Below, piece by piece: positions 28,510 through 37,085 of a stretch of 64,000 nucleotides of DNA. The translations under genes and the position numbers were made by a program. The notes under the pieces are model-generated. The model saw only the letters and a list, made by a program, of their open reading frames with translations, had not been told where the DNA came from and did not search any database. Source of the DNA: Acetobacterium tundrae. GTDB taxonomy: Bacteria; Bacillota; Clostridia; Eubacteriales; Eubacteriaceae. Each line of letters opens with the position of its first letter. The first letter of the stretch is position 1. The stretch spans positions 266,646-330,645 of the forward strand of contig NZ_RXYB01000001.1 of the NCBI RefSeq assembly GCF_008086615.1, given 5' to 3'.

Positions 28510-28893
28510 ATGGTAGGATTTGTAGTGGTTTCCCACAGTCAGAAAATTGCTGAAGGAACGGTAGAACTTGCTAAGCAAATGGCGGCAGATGTCAAGATTT
28601 CAGCTGCCGGCGGCATGGAAGATGGCAGCATTGGGACGGATGTATCCAGAATTCTAGCCGGCATTGAAGCTGTTCAAACAGGGGATGGCGTGGTCGTTCT
28701 TGTCGATCTTGGCAGTGCTGTGATGAGCTCAGAAATGGCTATTGAAATGCTTTCAGATGGCAGCAATGTAAAAATTGTGGACGCACCCATTGTGGAAGGA
28801 ACGATTTTTGGCGCTGTTCAAGCATCCATCGGATCTTCGCTTGAAGAAGTAATAGATGTTCTAGCGGGCACAAAAAGTTATAAAAAGATTTAA
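28510..28893 (+). CDS. dhaM: Dihydroxyacetone kinase phosphotransfer subunit DhaM (EIIA domain only)
   Basis: A 127-residue EIIA-mannose-type phosphocarrier with the phospho-His at residue 9 (VVVSHSQKIAEGT). It takes phosphate from HPr. Unlike E. coli DhaM it has no fused HPr or EI domains, so it depends on PTS proteins encoded elsewhere. It begins 3 bases after dhaL and is followed by a clear terminator. Confidence 0.93.
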   Translation: MVGFVVVSHSQKIAEGTVELAKQMAADVKISAAGGMEDGSIGTDVSRILAGIEAVQTGDGVVVLVDLGSAVMSSEMAIEMLSDGSNVKIVDAPIVEGTIFGAVQASIGSSLEEVIDVLAGTKSYKKI

Positions 28894-28910
28894 ATTGCAT
28901 AATAGCATTC

Positions 28911-28940
28911 AAAAAGCACCCATAGATCGGGTGCTTTTTT
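28911..28940 (+). terminator. Rho-independent terminator of dhaKLM
   Basis: AAAAAGCACCC / GGGTGCTTTTTT, an 11-base stem with a 7-base loop and six T. Confidence 0.93.
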
Positions 28941-29183
28941 GATACGGATGACTAGGATGAAAATTGAGGTAATGCTTAGGAGAATTAAATGCATTTGAGA
29001 AAAATTGATATGATAAAGAAATGATTTTTCCTAAATTAAGCAAGAGCGAAGTTTGATCGGTTACAATAAAGTTTAAACGAATAAAATTGTAGACTTTAGG
29101 CCGAGTTATATTTTATAGTATAAAGGTAAACGAATAATTAAAACTAAACGGTCATCTTATGGAAACAAGTGGCAGGAGGAATG

Positions 29184-30470
29184 ATGAATACTTTTGAAAA
29201 AGGAACAAAAATAAAGTTGGAATCTGGTGATAGCGTTGAGGTGGTAAAAAAGCTTGGTGATGGCGGACAGGGGATTGTATATTTTGTGAATTACAAAAAA
29301 AAGCCCTATGCACTCAAGTGGTATTATCCAAATAAATTGAAAAATGCTCAGCAGTTCAAAGAAAATATTGTCAATAATATCAAACAAGGGCCACCCACGG
29401 AGGCTTTTATTTGGCCGCAGATGATTACTAAAAATCAAGATGACAGTTTTGGCTATCTGATGGACCTCAGACCAATAGAATATGAAGATTTCTCGAGATT
29501 CTTAACGGCAAAAGTCAAGTTCTCAAGTGTATCAGCGGTTGTCAATGCAGCATTAAATATTGTCAATGGGTTTAGGGAGCTACACCGCTGCGGCTATAGT
29601 TATCAGGATATTAACGATGGAAATTTCTTTATCAATCCGGAAAGTGGCGAGGTTTTAATTTGTGATAATGATAACGTCGCCCAATATGGCGATAATTTAG
29701 GAATAGCGGGAAAATGTCGATATATGGCGCCGGAGGTTGTTTTGGGAGAAAAACACCCAAGTGTTCATACGGATCGCTATTCTCTAGCCGTCACTTTGTT
29801 TTTATTGCTCTTTGTGTCCCACCCATTGGAAGGCAGCCGAACAACTTGCCCATGTATGACTGAAAGCCTGGAAAAGAAATTCTATGGAAGTGAACCGGTT
29901 TTTATTTTTGACCCGGAAAATGACACCAATCGCCCAGTGCGAGGAATCCATAACAATGCCATAAAATTATGGCCGATATATCCGCGATATATTCAGGAGG
30001 CCTTTGAGAAATCTTTTGGTGAAGGCCTGAAAAAAGAAAATGCCCGATTGACTGAAACACAGTGGCAGAAATTATTTCTTCGGCTAAGAGATGAAACCAT
30101 TACCTGTGGATGTGGATCGGAAGTGTTTGTAGATTCCGAGGCAGACGCCATTCAATGTATGGGATGTGGGAAGACCATCCAAACACCGCTTTTTTTGAAA
30201 GTGAAAAATAATCAGGTCGCCCTTTATCCTAAATCCAAACTGTATAAATGTCATACGAATATCGATAGTGACGATTTCAAGGAAGAAATGGGTGAAGTCA
30301 TTCAGAGTAAATCAAACCCTGGTCTATGGGGGCTTAGAAACAGTTCTAATACCACCTGGTATATGACAACCCCGGATGGAAAACAAAAAGATGTCAGGCC
30401 AGGCGGCGTGGTGCAAATTCTTCGGGGAATCATGATCGATTTTGGAAAAAATCGCGGCGAGATTATTTAA
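29184..30470 (+). CDS. Atypical protein kinase with C-terminal zinc ribbon (TerY-P triad type)
   Basis: A 428-residue Ser/Thr-kinase-like protein. Gly loop LGDGGQGIVY (residues 24-33) and ATP lysine in YALKWY (K45). The catalytic loop reads YQDINDGNFF instead of HRDxKxxN, and the metal loop is DND instead of DFG. Asp and Asn are kept, so activity is plausible. An APE-like motif (YMAPEVV) follows. After residue 300 come two cysteine pairs, CGC and CMGC, forming a zinc ribbon, then about 90 residues of beta-rich sequence. GTG at 29169 is in frame, but AGGAGG (29174-29179) precedes the ATG at 29184. No membrane segment. Heads a same-strand group with vWA, PP2C and RCC1 genes. Confidence 0.85.
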   Translation: MNTFEKGTKIKLESGDSVEVVKKLGDGGQGIVYFVNYKKKPYALKWYYPNKLKNAQQFKENIVNNIKQGPPTEAFIWPQMITKNQDDSFGYLMDLRPIEYEDFSRFLTAKVKFSSVSAVVNAALNIVNGFRELHRCGYSYQDINDGNFFINPESGEVLICDNDNVAQYGDNLGIAGKCRYMAPEVVLGEKHPSVHTDRYSLAVTLFLLLFVSHPLEGSRTTCPCMTESLEKKFYGSEPVFIFDPENDTNRPVRGIHNNAIKLWPIYPRYIQEAFEKSFGEGLKKENARLTETQWQKLFLRLRDETITCGCGSEVFVDSEADAIQCMGCGKTIQTPLFLKVKNNQVALYPKSKLYKCHTNIDSDDFKEEMGEVIQSKSNPGLWGLRNSSNTTWYMTTPDGKQKDVRPGGVVQILRGIMIDFGKNRGEII

Positions 30471-30524
30471 TTGCCTTGATCAACAAAAAAATCGTCCAAA
30501 ATATAAATTTTAAGGAGTGTAAAA

Positions 30525-31256
30525 ATGGGAATTTATGATGAATTATGTGGGGGGATAGCCAGAAGAACGATGGTTTTATTCTTTCTTGTAGATACATCAG
30601 GAAGCATGGCCGGTTCAAAAATCGGAGCGGTTAATGAAGCAATTAATGATATAGTTCCTGAACTTAGAGATATTTCTGATAATAATGCCGATGCGCAGAT
30701 AAAGATTGCAGTTTTAGAGTTTAACAGCGGCGCTGAGTGGTTATATCCTAACCCTATTGAGGCAGAAAATTTCGAATGGGATTATCTGGATGTCGGAGGC
30801 GTCACTGATTTAGGCACCGCTTTTACAATGTTGGATGAAAAACTATCCCGCAATGAATTTATGAGTGATGTTGCCGGGTCTTTTGCTCCTGCCATTTTTC
30901 TCATGTCTGATGGACAACCCACCGATCATTATGAAAAGGGACTGGCAAAACTTAAAGAAAATAATTGGTATAAAAATGCCATCAAAGTAGCGGTAGCAAT
31001 TGGAGACGATGCCGATCAGGATGTGTTAAAGGATTTTACCGGGAATAGTGAGAGTGTCTTAACTGCGCGAAATCCGGAAGCACTTAAAAAAATGATAACT
31101 TTTGTCAGTGTTACAGCATCGAAAATTGGCAGCCAAAGCAGCAGTGTGGGATTTTCAGGAAAATCATCCGCCCCCAGTAAGCAGGATAATTTTGTCGAAC
31201 AGATTCAAGATTTCAATGCGGATATTTTTGATGACGATGCGGAAATCGAATGGTAA
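30525..31256 (+). CDS. vWA-domain protein, TerY-like
   Basis: A 243-residue von Willebrand A domain with a complete MIDAS metal site: DTSGSM (residues 23-28), the Thr in GGVTDLG, and MSDGQPTD. The acidic C-terminal tail (ending FDDDAEIEW) follows a Ser-rich linker. TerY proteins of this form occur with a kinase and a PP2C phosphatase in TerY-P triads. AAGGAG lies upstream, and the 54-base gap to the kinase gene shows no terminator. No signal peptide, so it is cytoplasmic. Confidence 0.88.
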   Translation: MGIYDELCGGIARRTMVLFFLVDTSGSMAGSKIGAVNEAINDIVPELRDISDNNADAQIKIAVLEFNSGAEWLYPNPIEAENFEWDYLDVGGVTDLGTAFTMLDEKLSRNEFMSDVAGSFAPAIFLMSDGQPTDHYEKGLAKLKENNWYKNAIKVAVAIGDDADQDVLKDFTGNSESVLTARNPEALKKMITFVSVTASKIGSQSSSVGFSGKSSAPSKQDNFVEQIQDFNADIFDDDAEIEW

Positions 31257-31291
31257 CCAATGTTCGTTTTTTGAAAGGGGGGTCAGTATAA

Positions 31292-32257
31292 TTGGATGAA
31301 TTACAAGCGTTTGATCTGTCAGTGATCGGTTATAGTCATATTAAAAAGAGCAAAATATGTCAGGATAGCGCCGTGAGCTTTTATGATAAAGACATGGCGG
31401 TGGCGATAGTCTGTGATGGCCATGGGGGAAATAAATACTTTCGCAGTCATCGCGGATCTCAATTTGCGGCGACAATCACTCTTGATTCGATTAAAGCATT
31501 TATGAGCTACGAAAATCAGATTTTGGAAGAGCTAAGAGCCGATCCGGATAAGGTTTTAGGGCAGCTGAAAAAGAATATCATCTCTAACTGGAACAATGCT
31601 GTCAATACAGATGCTGATGAAAACCCCTTTTCGGAAGAAGAACTGGTTGCGTTATCCGGTGCCGATCGACTGATATTTGAAAATAAATTTGAACTGGAAT
31701 CCGCCTATGGCACCACCATTATTGCCTTTGTTTTAAGCAAAAACTTTTGTTTTGGGCTGCAAATTGGAGATGGAAAATGTTGTGCCATTTGTGAAAACGG
31801 CGAAATTATCCAACCCATACCATGGGATCATAAATGCGTTCTTAATGTGACCACTTCGATATGCAATACCGATGCTTATGCAAACTTTCGGCATTACTAT
31901 AGTGAATCATTGCCTCTGGCTGTTTTTGTTGGAACGGACGGAATTGATGATTCATTTGCCGGCATCGAGAATCTGTACGATTTTTACAAGAAAATAACTC
32001 TTTCCTTTAATTCGTCAGATTTTGAGGCCGCTGTCGCTGAGCTCCAGGAGTTTTTGCCGCAGTTATCAGAAAAGGGCAGTGGGGATGACGTTTCCGTCGC
32101 CGGTATTTTAAATATAAAGGGAAAAAATATAATCGAAAATTTATTTGTTCCCTCCAAATATGAGATTTTATCAGAAGAAATAAGTGAAGTTACCGTTGAT
32201 AGTGCAATGATAGATGAAGCAGTTTCTGAAGAGCTGGATGAAATTGAAGATAATTAA
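31292..32257 (+). CDS. PP2C-type protein phosphatase of the TerY-P triad
   Basis: A 321-residue metal-dependent Ser/Thr phosphatase. QDS at residues 24-26, CDGHGG at 41-46, GTDGIDDSF near 215 and GSGDDVSVAGI near 262 are the PP2C metal-binding motifs. The N-terminal and middle parts are longer than in PrpC-like enzymes, and the C-terminus is acidic. The start is TTG, 9 bases after AAGGGGGG; no suitable in-frame ATG is near. It probably reverses phosphorylation by the kinase two genes upstream. Confidence 0.86.
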   Translation: MDELQAFDLSVIGYSHIKKSKICQDSAVSFYDKDMAVAIVCDGHGGNKYFRSHRGSQFAATITLDSIKAFMSYENQILEELRADPDKVLGQLKKNIISNWNNAVNTDADENPFSEEELVALSGADRLIFENKFELESAYGTTIIAFVLSKNFCFGLQIGDGKCCAICENGEIIQPIPWDHKCVLNVTTSICNTDAYANFRHYYSESLPLAVFVGTDGIDDSFAGIENLYDFYKKITLSFNSSDFEAAVAELQEFLPQLSEKGSGDDVSVAGILNIKGKNIIENLFVPSKYEILSEEISEVTVDSAMIDEAVSEELDEIEDN

Positions 32258-32303
32258 ATGAATGGATGATTTGGAAATGGCAGTCATAAGGTAGAGGTGT
32301 ATT

Positions 32304-33980
32304 ATGAAATGCAGTAAATGTGGGGGAGAATGGAATCCACCGGAAGGAATTGACGGATCAATCTGTCCGTTTTGCTATTCGAAAATTAACATTAACGTTG
32401 GCCATCATGATAGTCCCAAGGCAAGTGAGATACTAAGGCTGATTAAAAATGAATATGGAACGGAAGTTTTTCTAGAAAAGAAAAGGATGAGAGGTCTCCT
32501 GGCGGATTATTTTTCCAAAGATCTCAAGACAAAAAAAATCTTAACACTAGCTGTGCAAGAAAATATTCCCGAAAAACTTCTGAATTTAAAAAATCTTACC
32601 CGGCCTGAAGGGGAATTAAAACTTCAGCAGATTATATTCTATTTTAGCTATGAAAACAGCCTGGTAAAAGAAATAGCCTTGGAAACGGTGCAAACTTATA
32701 TGGATGTTTTAGAGGTATTGGAGGAGCCTGACTGTCTTACCGAAACGATAGCCGATTTTGCTAATTTACAAGACGATGTTATTGATGACAGATTGCTAAA
32801 AGTAACGTTTGGAGAAATCCCGGTCGTAGAACAGCTATCGGAAGGAAATCTAAAAACAGAGAATGATATTGAAGAGCTTTTATCAGAAGAGAATCTGATG
32901 GAAGAGAAATCACGTGCGATTATTAAAGAAAAACCATCAGGTTTTATAAGCGTTGCAGCTGGCTCGGAGCATAGTCTCGCCATTGATAAAGATGGCTCGC
33001 TGTGGACTTGGGGACGAAATTATTTTGGTCAGCTGGGAGATGGAACAAACAGGGATTCAAACGTTCCGGTTTGCATCATTGCCGGTGATATTGCTGAGCT
33101 TTCAGCCATTGCAGACTTTACCTACGCTCTGGGAACCGATGGTTCCTTATGGGGCTGGGGATACAATCAGGAGGGCGAAATCGGGAATGGCACATTAGCA
33201 AACAGCTCGTTTCCTGTTTGTGTTATTAAGAAGAACGTAGTTCAGGCAGCGGCCGGAAACGCCCATGGCTTAGCCATCAAAACAGATGGTTCACTATGGG
33301 CATGGGGGAATAATCAATATGGTCAGCTGGGAGACCACACAAAGTTTTCCCGAAAGACACCTAAGCGGATATATCCAGGTGATGTTAAAAAAATTGCAGC
33401 TGGATTTGGTCACTCCCTGATCATCAAAAGTGACGGCTCGTTATGGAGCTGGGGAGATAATCAATACGGTCAATTAGGAGATGGAACTGAGATTGATGTC
33501 AATCATCCTCAATGCATTATACCGGATAACGTCGTTGCCATCGCTTCAGGATTTCATCATTCCCTGGCCATCAAAAGTGACGGCTCGTTATGGAGCTGGG
33601 GATACAATCAATTTGGACAATTAGGAGATGGCACAGAAATTAATGGGAACAATCCAAGGTGTATTATTTCCGATAGCGTCGTTAAAATAGCTGCGGGGTT
33701 CCATCATTCATTAGCGATTAAAAAGGACGGCTCGTTATGGACATGGGGATATAATAAATTTGGTCAACTCGGCGATGGCACGCAAATAAATCGGAACAGC
33801 CCTCAATGTATTTTATCTGCCGATATCGTTGATATTGATGGAGGTGGACTTCATTCCTTAGCAGTGAAGGAGGATGGTTCCTTATGGGCCTGGGGTTGTA
33901 ACGGAGACGGAGAATTGGGGGACGGAACCACCAACGATGCAATAATTCCCGAGTGTGTTGCAAAGCCAATTATTAAGTAA
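32304..33980 (+). CDS. Zinc ribbon-helical-RCC1 seven-bladed propeller protein
   Basis: 558 residues. N-terminal zinc ribbon CSKCGGEW...CPFC (residues 3-24), an alpha-helical domain (about 36-150: LRLIKNEYG, FLEKKRMRGLLADYF, LLNLKNLT), an acidic linker, then seven RCC1 repeats from residue 213 to the end. Each has the core HSLAIKxDGSLWxWGxNxxGQLGDGT. Blades 4 and 5 share an exact stretch of over 30 bases 147 bases apart, a sign of recent duplication. No catalytic motif; a scaffold, sensor or substrate of the kinase/phosphatase pair is likely. The 46-base gap to the PP2C gene has no terminator. Confidence 0.85.
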   Translation: MKCSKCGGEWNPPEGIDGSICPFCYSKININVGHHDSPKASEILRLIKNEYGTEVFLEKKRMRGLLADYFSKDLKTKKILTLAVQENIPEKLLNLKNLTRPEGELKLQQIIFYFSYENSLVKEIALETVQTYMDVLEVLEEPDCLTETIADFANLQDDVIDDRLLKVTFGEIPVVEQLSEGNLKTENDIEELLSEENLMEEKSRAIIKEKPSGFISVAAGSEHSLAIDKDGSLWTWGRNYFGQLGDGTNRDSNVPVCIIAGDIAELSAIADFTYALGTDGSLWGWGYNQEGEIGNGTLANSSFPVCVIKKNVVQAAAGNAHGLAIKTDGSLWAWGNNQYGQLGDHTKFSRKTPKRIYPGDVKKIAAGFGHSLIIKSDGSLWSWGDNQYGQLGDGTEIDVNHPQCIIPDNVVAIASGFHHSLAIKSDGSLWSWGYNQFGQLGDGTEINGNNPRCIISDSVVKIAAGFHHSLAIKKDGSLWTWGYNKFGQLGDGTQINRNSPQCILSADIVDIDGGGLHSLAVKEDGSLWAWGCNGDGELGDGTTNDAIIPECVAKPIIK

Positions 33981-34059
33981 TGGCTTCAGATTTTGATAAA
34001 ATATGATAGTGAGTTTTAGAGACAATCTTAACAGCGGGATTAAAAAAACGAGAAATGTC

Positions 34060-35289
34060 TCAATCTTCTCTTACTTTACGTAAAAATGGTTTTTTGGTTA
34101 CAATCAGCCAACATCCGCCAGCAAAAAGTCCCAGGAAAATGTTGAGAGCACCAATGATCAGAATAAGGTGATCCATGTTAAATGATATAATAATCATACC
34201 CAAGCTACCCATAATGGTTGCAAAAGAACCCATCAGCGAAGATGCTGATCCAGTATCTCCGACTTGTTGATCCAGCATAAGATATGCACTGGGGGGTCGG
34301 GAGCAACTGCCTGCAAGTGTCGCAGGAAAGAGGGCGAGAGCAAAGATCCATGGACTGAGATGACCTAACAATACAATAGCCACTCCACTTAAAACGGTAA
34401 CAATAAAACAAAGATTAATGATTGAAAACCGTTTGAAATGGCTTGACAGCTTAATATAAATTAATGGTCCCAGAAGCATTGCCATGGCATTAAAAGCAAA
34501 AAAGTAACTGTAAACCTGGCTGCTTAAACCAAAGTCATTTTGGAAGATATATGAAGATGATGAGATAAAGGCTAATGAGGCAATACTGGACATTGAAAAA
34601 ATAAGAAGCAGAGAAGTAAATCCCGGATTTTTTAGAACCACGCCAAGGCGTCCTAAGGTATGTAAGATACTACCAGTGCTTCGAGTAACCAGAGTTTCCT
34701 GGAAGACAATTGAACCGGTAAGGATGATAATTCCCAAAACCCCTTGAATGATAAAAACACCCCGCCATGAGGTAAAGGTCAGTAAAAGAGCACCGATTAC
34801 GGGTGCGACAGCGGGTATAATAACAACCATAGATTGTACAAAGGCCAAGGTTTCTTCACGTTTTCTGTCCTGATACACATCTTTTACGATAGCAGTTGCG
34901 ACAGCACTGGCAGAACCACCTCCAATTGCTTGTAAAACCCGAAAAAATATGAGTTGATAGATGTTAAATGAAGCAGCACATAAAAAGCTTGCAATGGCAT
35001 AGCCAGTGATCCCAATGAGTAAGATGGGACGACGCCCATATTTATCACTGAGGGGCCCCCAAATTAGAATCCCAAGGCTGAAGAAAACAAAGAACAAAAT
35101 CAGTGTGAGGTTTGTCAGATATTCTGGGACATTAAAATAGGTTGTCATAGTTGGTAATGAGGGTAGATACAGATCCGTTGACAAGGGTGCAAAGGCGCTT
35201 AATAATACTAAAAATATGATCATACCACGATTGCCTAGATATTTTTGCTTGGTGGTAGTTTCATTTTCAGATTGCTTTATTTTATCCAT
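34060..35289 (-). CDS. Bcr/CflA-family multidrug efflux MFS transporter
   Basis: A 409-residue, 12-helix membrane protein of the DHA1 drug:H+ antiporter type. SAFAPLSTDLYLPSLPTM in helix 1 is a hallmark of Bcr/CflA, and GPLSDKYGRRPILLIG is the loop 2-3 motif. A basic N-terminal tail of about 25 residues precedes helix 1. It is transcribed alone, convergent to the RCC1 gene. A promoter and a palindrome lie upstream. The substrate cannot be deduced. Confidence 0.9.
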   Translation of the reverse strand: MDKIKQSENETTTKQKYLGNRGMIIFLVLLSAFAPLSTDLYLPSLPTMTTYFNVPEYLTNLTLILFFVFFSLGILIWGPLSDKYGRRPILLIGITGYAIASFLCAASFNIYQLIFFRVLQAIGGGSASAVATAIVKDVYQDRKREETLAFVQSMVVIIPAVAPVIGALLLTFTSWRGVFIIQGVLGIIILTGSIVFQETLVTRSTGSILHTLGRLGVVLKNPGFTSLLLIFSMSSIASLAFISSSSYIFQNDFGLSSQVYSYFFAFNAMAMLLGPLIYIKLSSHFKRFSIINLCFIVTVLSGVAIVLLGHLSPWIFALALFPATLAGSCSRPPSAYLMLDQQVGDTGSASSLMGSFATIMGSLGMIIISFNMDHLILIIGALNIFLGLFAGGCWLIVTKKPFLRKVRED

Positions 35290-35311
35290 TATTTTCTCTC
35301 ATTCTTTAAAA

Positions 35312-35327
35312 ATTAGTTCTACCTAAT
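35312..35327 (-). promoter_or_regulatory. Operator-like palindrome at the MFS promoter
   Basis: On the minus strand ATTAG-GTAGAA-CTAAT, directly downstream of the -10 box and overlapping the expected transcription start. Its TTAGGTAG core also occurs in the palindrome at the marR promoter (51702-51717), so a MarR-family repressor is a reasonable guess. Confidence 0.45.
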
Positions 35328-35355
35328 ATTATAAAGTTTTTTTAAATTTATACAA
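35328..35355 (-). promoter_or_regulatory. Sigma-A promoter for the MFS transporter
   Basis: Minus strand TTGTAT (35355-35350), 16-base spacer, perfect TATAAT (35333-35328), about 40 bases before the start codon. Confidence 0.7.
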
Positions 35356-35586
35356 GGTTATTATTAAAACAATAATTCTAAGCTTTTAGACAAGACTAAA
35401 TCTTTCAATACATACGAGAAACGACGTTAGTAATCTGAATGAAAATAGTTGAAAATAAATGGTATAGAGAGTATACTTTAAATAGAAAGCTGAATTTTGG
35501 TAAATATATTTAGCTAAAAAGTAATCGGTTAAATGTGAAATTTGTTTGTTTGAAATTAAAAAATATGCAATATTGGAGGAAAAGAA

Positions 35587-35859
35587 ATGTTAAATAATTA
35601 TATGGAAAATACCGTGGATGCTTTTTTACCCCATCTTATTGCTAAATATCCTGATATATGCAAATGTGAAAGATGTATTGAAGATATTAAGGCAATTGCT
35701 TTAAACAACCTAAAACCAGCTTACTATGTAACACAAGAAGGACTGCTATATTCGAAAGTTGATGAAATGACAACCCAATATAAGGCCGATCTTACCAGTG
35801 AGTTGACCAAAGCAATCGATATTGTCAGCCAGAATCCGAGACATAACAAATTAATCTAA
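35587..35859 (+). CDS. ComFB-family protein
   Basis: A 90-residue protein of the late-competence ComFB family. N-terminal helix (MENTVDAFLPHLIAKYPDIC), a CKCERC cysteine pair, then DIKAIALNNLKPAYYV, the family core. Recent reports describe some ComFB-type proteins as cyclic-dinucleotide binders; whether this one binds any is unknown. GGAGG stands 7 bases upstream. It has no competence genes around it. Confidence 0.85.
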   Translation: MLNNYMENTVDAFLPHLIAKYPDICKCERCIEDIKAIALNNLKPAYYVTQEGLLYSKVDEMTTQYKADLTSELTKAIDIVSQNPRHNKLI

Positions 35860-35990
35860 TTTAGTATTAACAAGATCGTGAAAAGTTATTAATCGATGTG
35901 ATCTTATTGCTGATGCCGCTTAAACCCGAATAAATTGTTTTTGTTGAGTAGTTTTATTTGTGATTTAATATTAAACAAGGGTGTGTAAGT

Positions 35991-36515
35991 ATGAAACTGA
36001 AAATTAAATTGGGCGATATTACAAAAGTAAAAGCAGCTGCGATCGTAAATGCGGCAAACAATTCTCTTTTAGGGGGAGGGGGCGTGGATGGCACCATTCA
36101 TCGTATTGCAGGGCCAGAACTGCTTGCAGAATGCCGTAGTCTGGGTGGATGTGAAACAGGGAAGGCCAAGATAACAAAGGGCTATAATTTACCTGCAGAC
36201 TATGTGATCCATACCGTTGGTCCGGTTTGGCAGGGAGGAAACCACCAAGAGATCGAACTTTTGGCAAGCTGCTATGTAAATAGTCTGACTTTGGCTGAAG
36301 AATATCACTGCAAACAAGTGGCGTTTCCTTCTATCAGCACTGGTATATATCATTTTCCCATTGAAAAGGCGGCCGAAATTGCAGTGTCAGCCATCTTAAA
36401 CTATGGGGAAAATCATCCAGAAATTCAGTTAGTTGAAATGATATGTTTTGATGAAACAACAAAAAAACACTTTGACCAGGCATTGAAAAAATATTTAAAT
36501 GGTACTAGACAGTGA
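35991..36515 (+). CDS. Macro-domain protein (O-acetyl-ADP-ribose deacetylase, YmdB type)
   Basis: A 174-residue single macro domain. It has IVNAANNSLLGGGGVDGTIHR split by the usual ADP-ribose-binding loop, LPADYVIHTVGPVW, and FPSISTGIYHFP. These match the MacroD/YmdB class, which removes acetyl from O-acetyl-ADP-ribose or ADP-ribose from proteins. It stands alone downstream of the ComFB-like gene, 131 bases apart, with no clear promoter. Confidence 0.92.
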   Translation: MKLKIKLGDITKVKAAAIVNAANNSLLGGGGVDGTIHRIAGPELLAECRSLGGCETGKAKITKGYNLPADYVIHTVGPVWQGGNHQEIELLASCYVNSLTLAEEYHCKQVAFPSISTGIYHFPIEKAAEIAVSAILNYGENHPEIQLVEMICFDETTKKHFDQALKKYLNGTRQ

Positions 36516-36650
36516 AAATATTCCATAAATGGAGAAATGATTTCCTACCAAGTTATAAGAAGGCCGATCAGAGGTTTTGTTTGACGAAAAAAGGGGTATA
36601 AAAAATATTGAGTATATTTAAAATAAGTCAATAAAAAAATGGGGGATATT

Positions 36651-36929
36651 ATGGAAACCATTCATGAAGGAAAGAATAAGTTTTATATCGGTGCAGATGA
36701 GGACGACCCAATAGCTCAGGTAAACTTTTCGCTTGAGAATGAGAATAAAATTGTAATTGAGCACGTTTATGTTTCCAGAGAATTGAGGGAACAGGGGATT
36801 GGGAAAATATTGGTTGAAAAGATGGTAGATTATGCAAAGGAAGAACACAAGAAAATAACTTCCCGCTGTTCCTATGCCGATAAAATACTCGCAGAAGATG
36901 AAAAATATACAGATGTTTATGAACAATGA
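36651..36929 (+). CDS. Small GNAT-type acetyltransferase (YidJ/Gtn10 group)
   Basis: A 92-residue minimal acetyltransferase-like protein. The IEHVYVSRELREQGIGKILV segment contains the acetyl-CoA loop (RxxGIG), then VEKMVDYAKEEHKKI and a conserved Cys (RCSYADKIL), as in the short N-acetyltransferase domain family. An upstream ATG at 36639 is in frame, but GGGGG (36641-36645) lies between it and the ATG at 36651 with 5-base spacing. The substrate is unknown. Confidence 0.82.
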   Translation: METIHEGKNKFYIGADEDDPIAQVNFSLENENKIVIEHVYVSRELREQGIGKILVEKMVDYAKEEHKKITSRCSYADKILAEDEKYTDVYEQ

Positions 36930-37001
36930 TGACAGTTAAGAGAAAACTGGGTTACTTGCATCTTGATGGAAAATAGGAACTGATTAAATGAATATTGTAG
37001 T

Positions 37002-37047
37002 AAATAACAGCACTCTCAGTTTAATTTAACGGAGAGTGCTGTTATTT
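37002..37047 (+). terminator. Terminator hairpin after the small acetyltransferase gene
   Basis: A perfect 16-base stem, AAATAACAGCACTCTC with its complement at 37032-37047, and a 14-base loop. The following T-tract is interrupted. Confidence 0.75.
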
Positions 37048-37058
37048 ACTAAAAAGAC

Positions 37059-37085
37059 TAAAGCAAAACATAAATATGTCGAAAT
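37059..37085 (+). promoter_or_regulatory. Possible sigma-28 promoter for the 973-residue chemoreceptor
   Basis: TAAA (37059-37062), 15 bases, then GTCGAAAT (six of eight matches to GCCGATAT). It would give a leader of about 195 bases. Weaker than the two sigma-28 sites at 41827 and 46518. Confidence 0.35.

Noticed and set aside
36618..36926. Minus-strand frame of 102 codons opposite the small acetyltransferase
   Set aside because: Complementary to a gene with a good start site and recognisable acetyl-CoA loop; hydrophobic shadow product.
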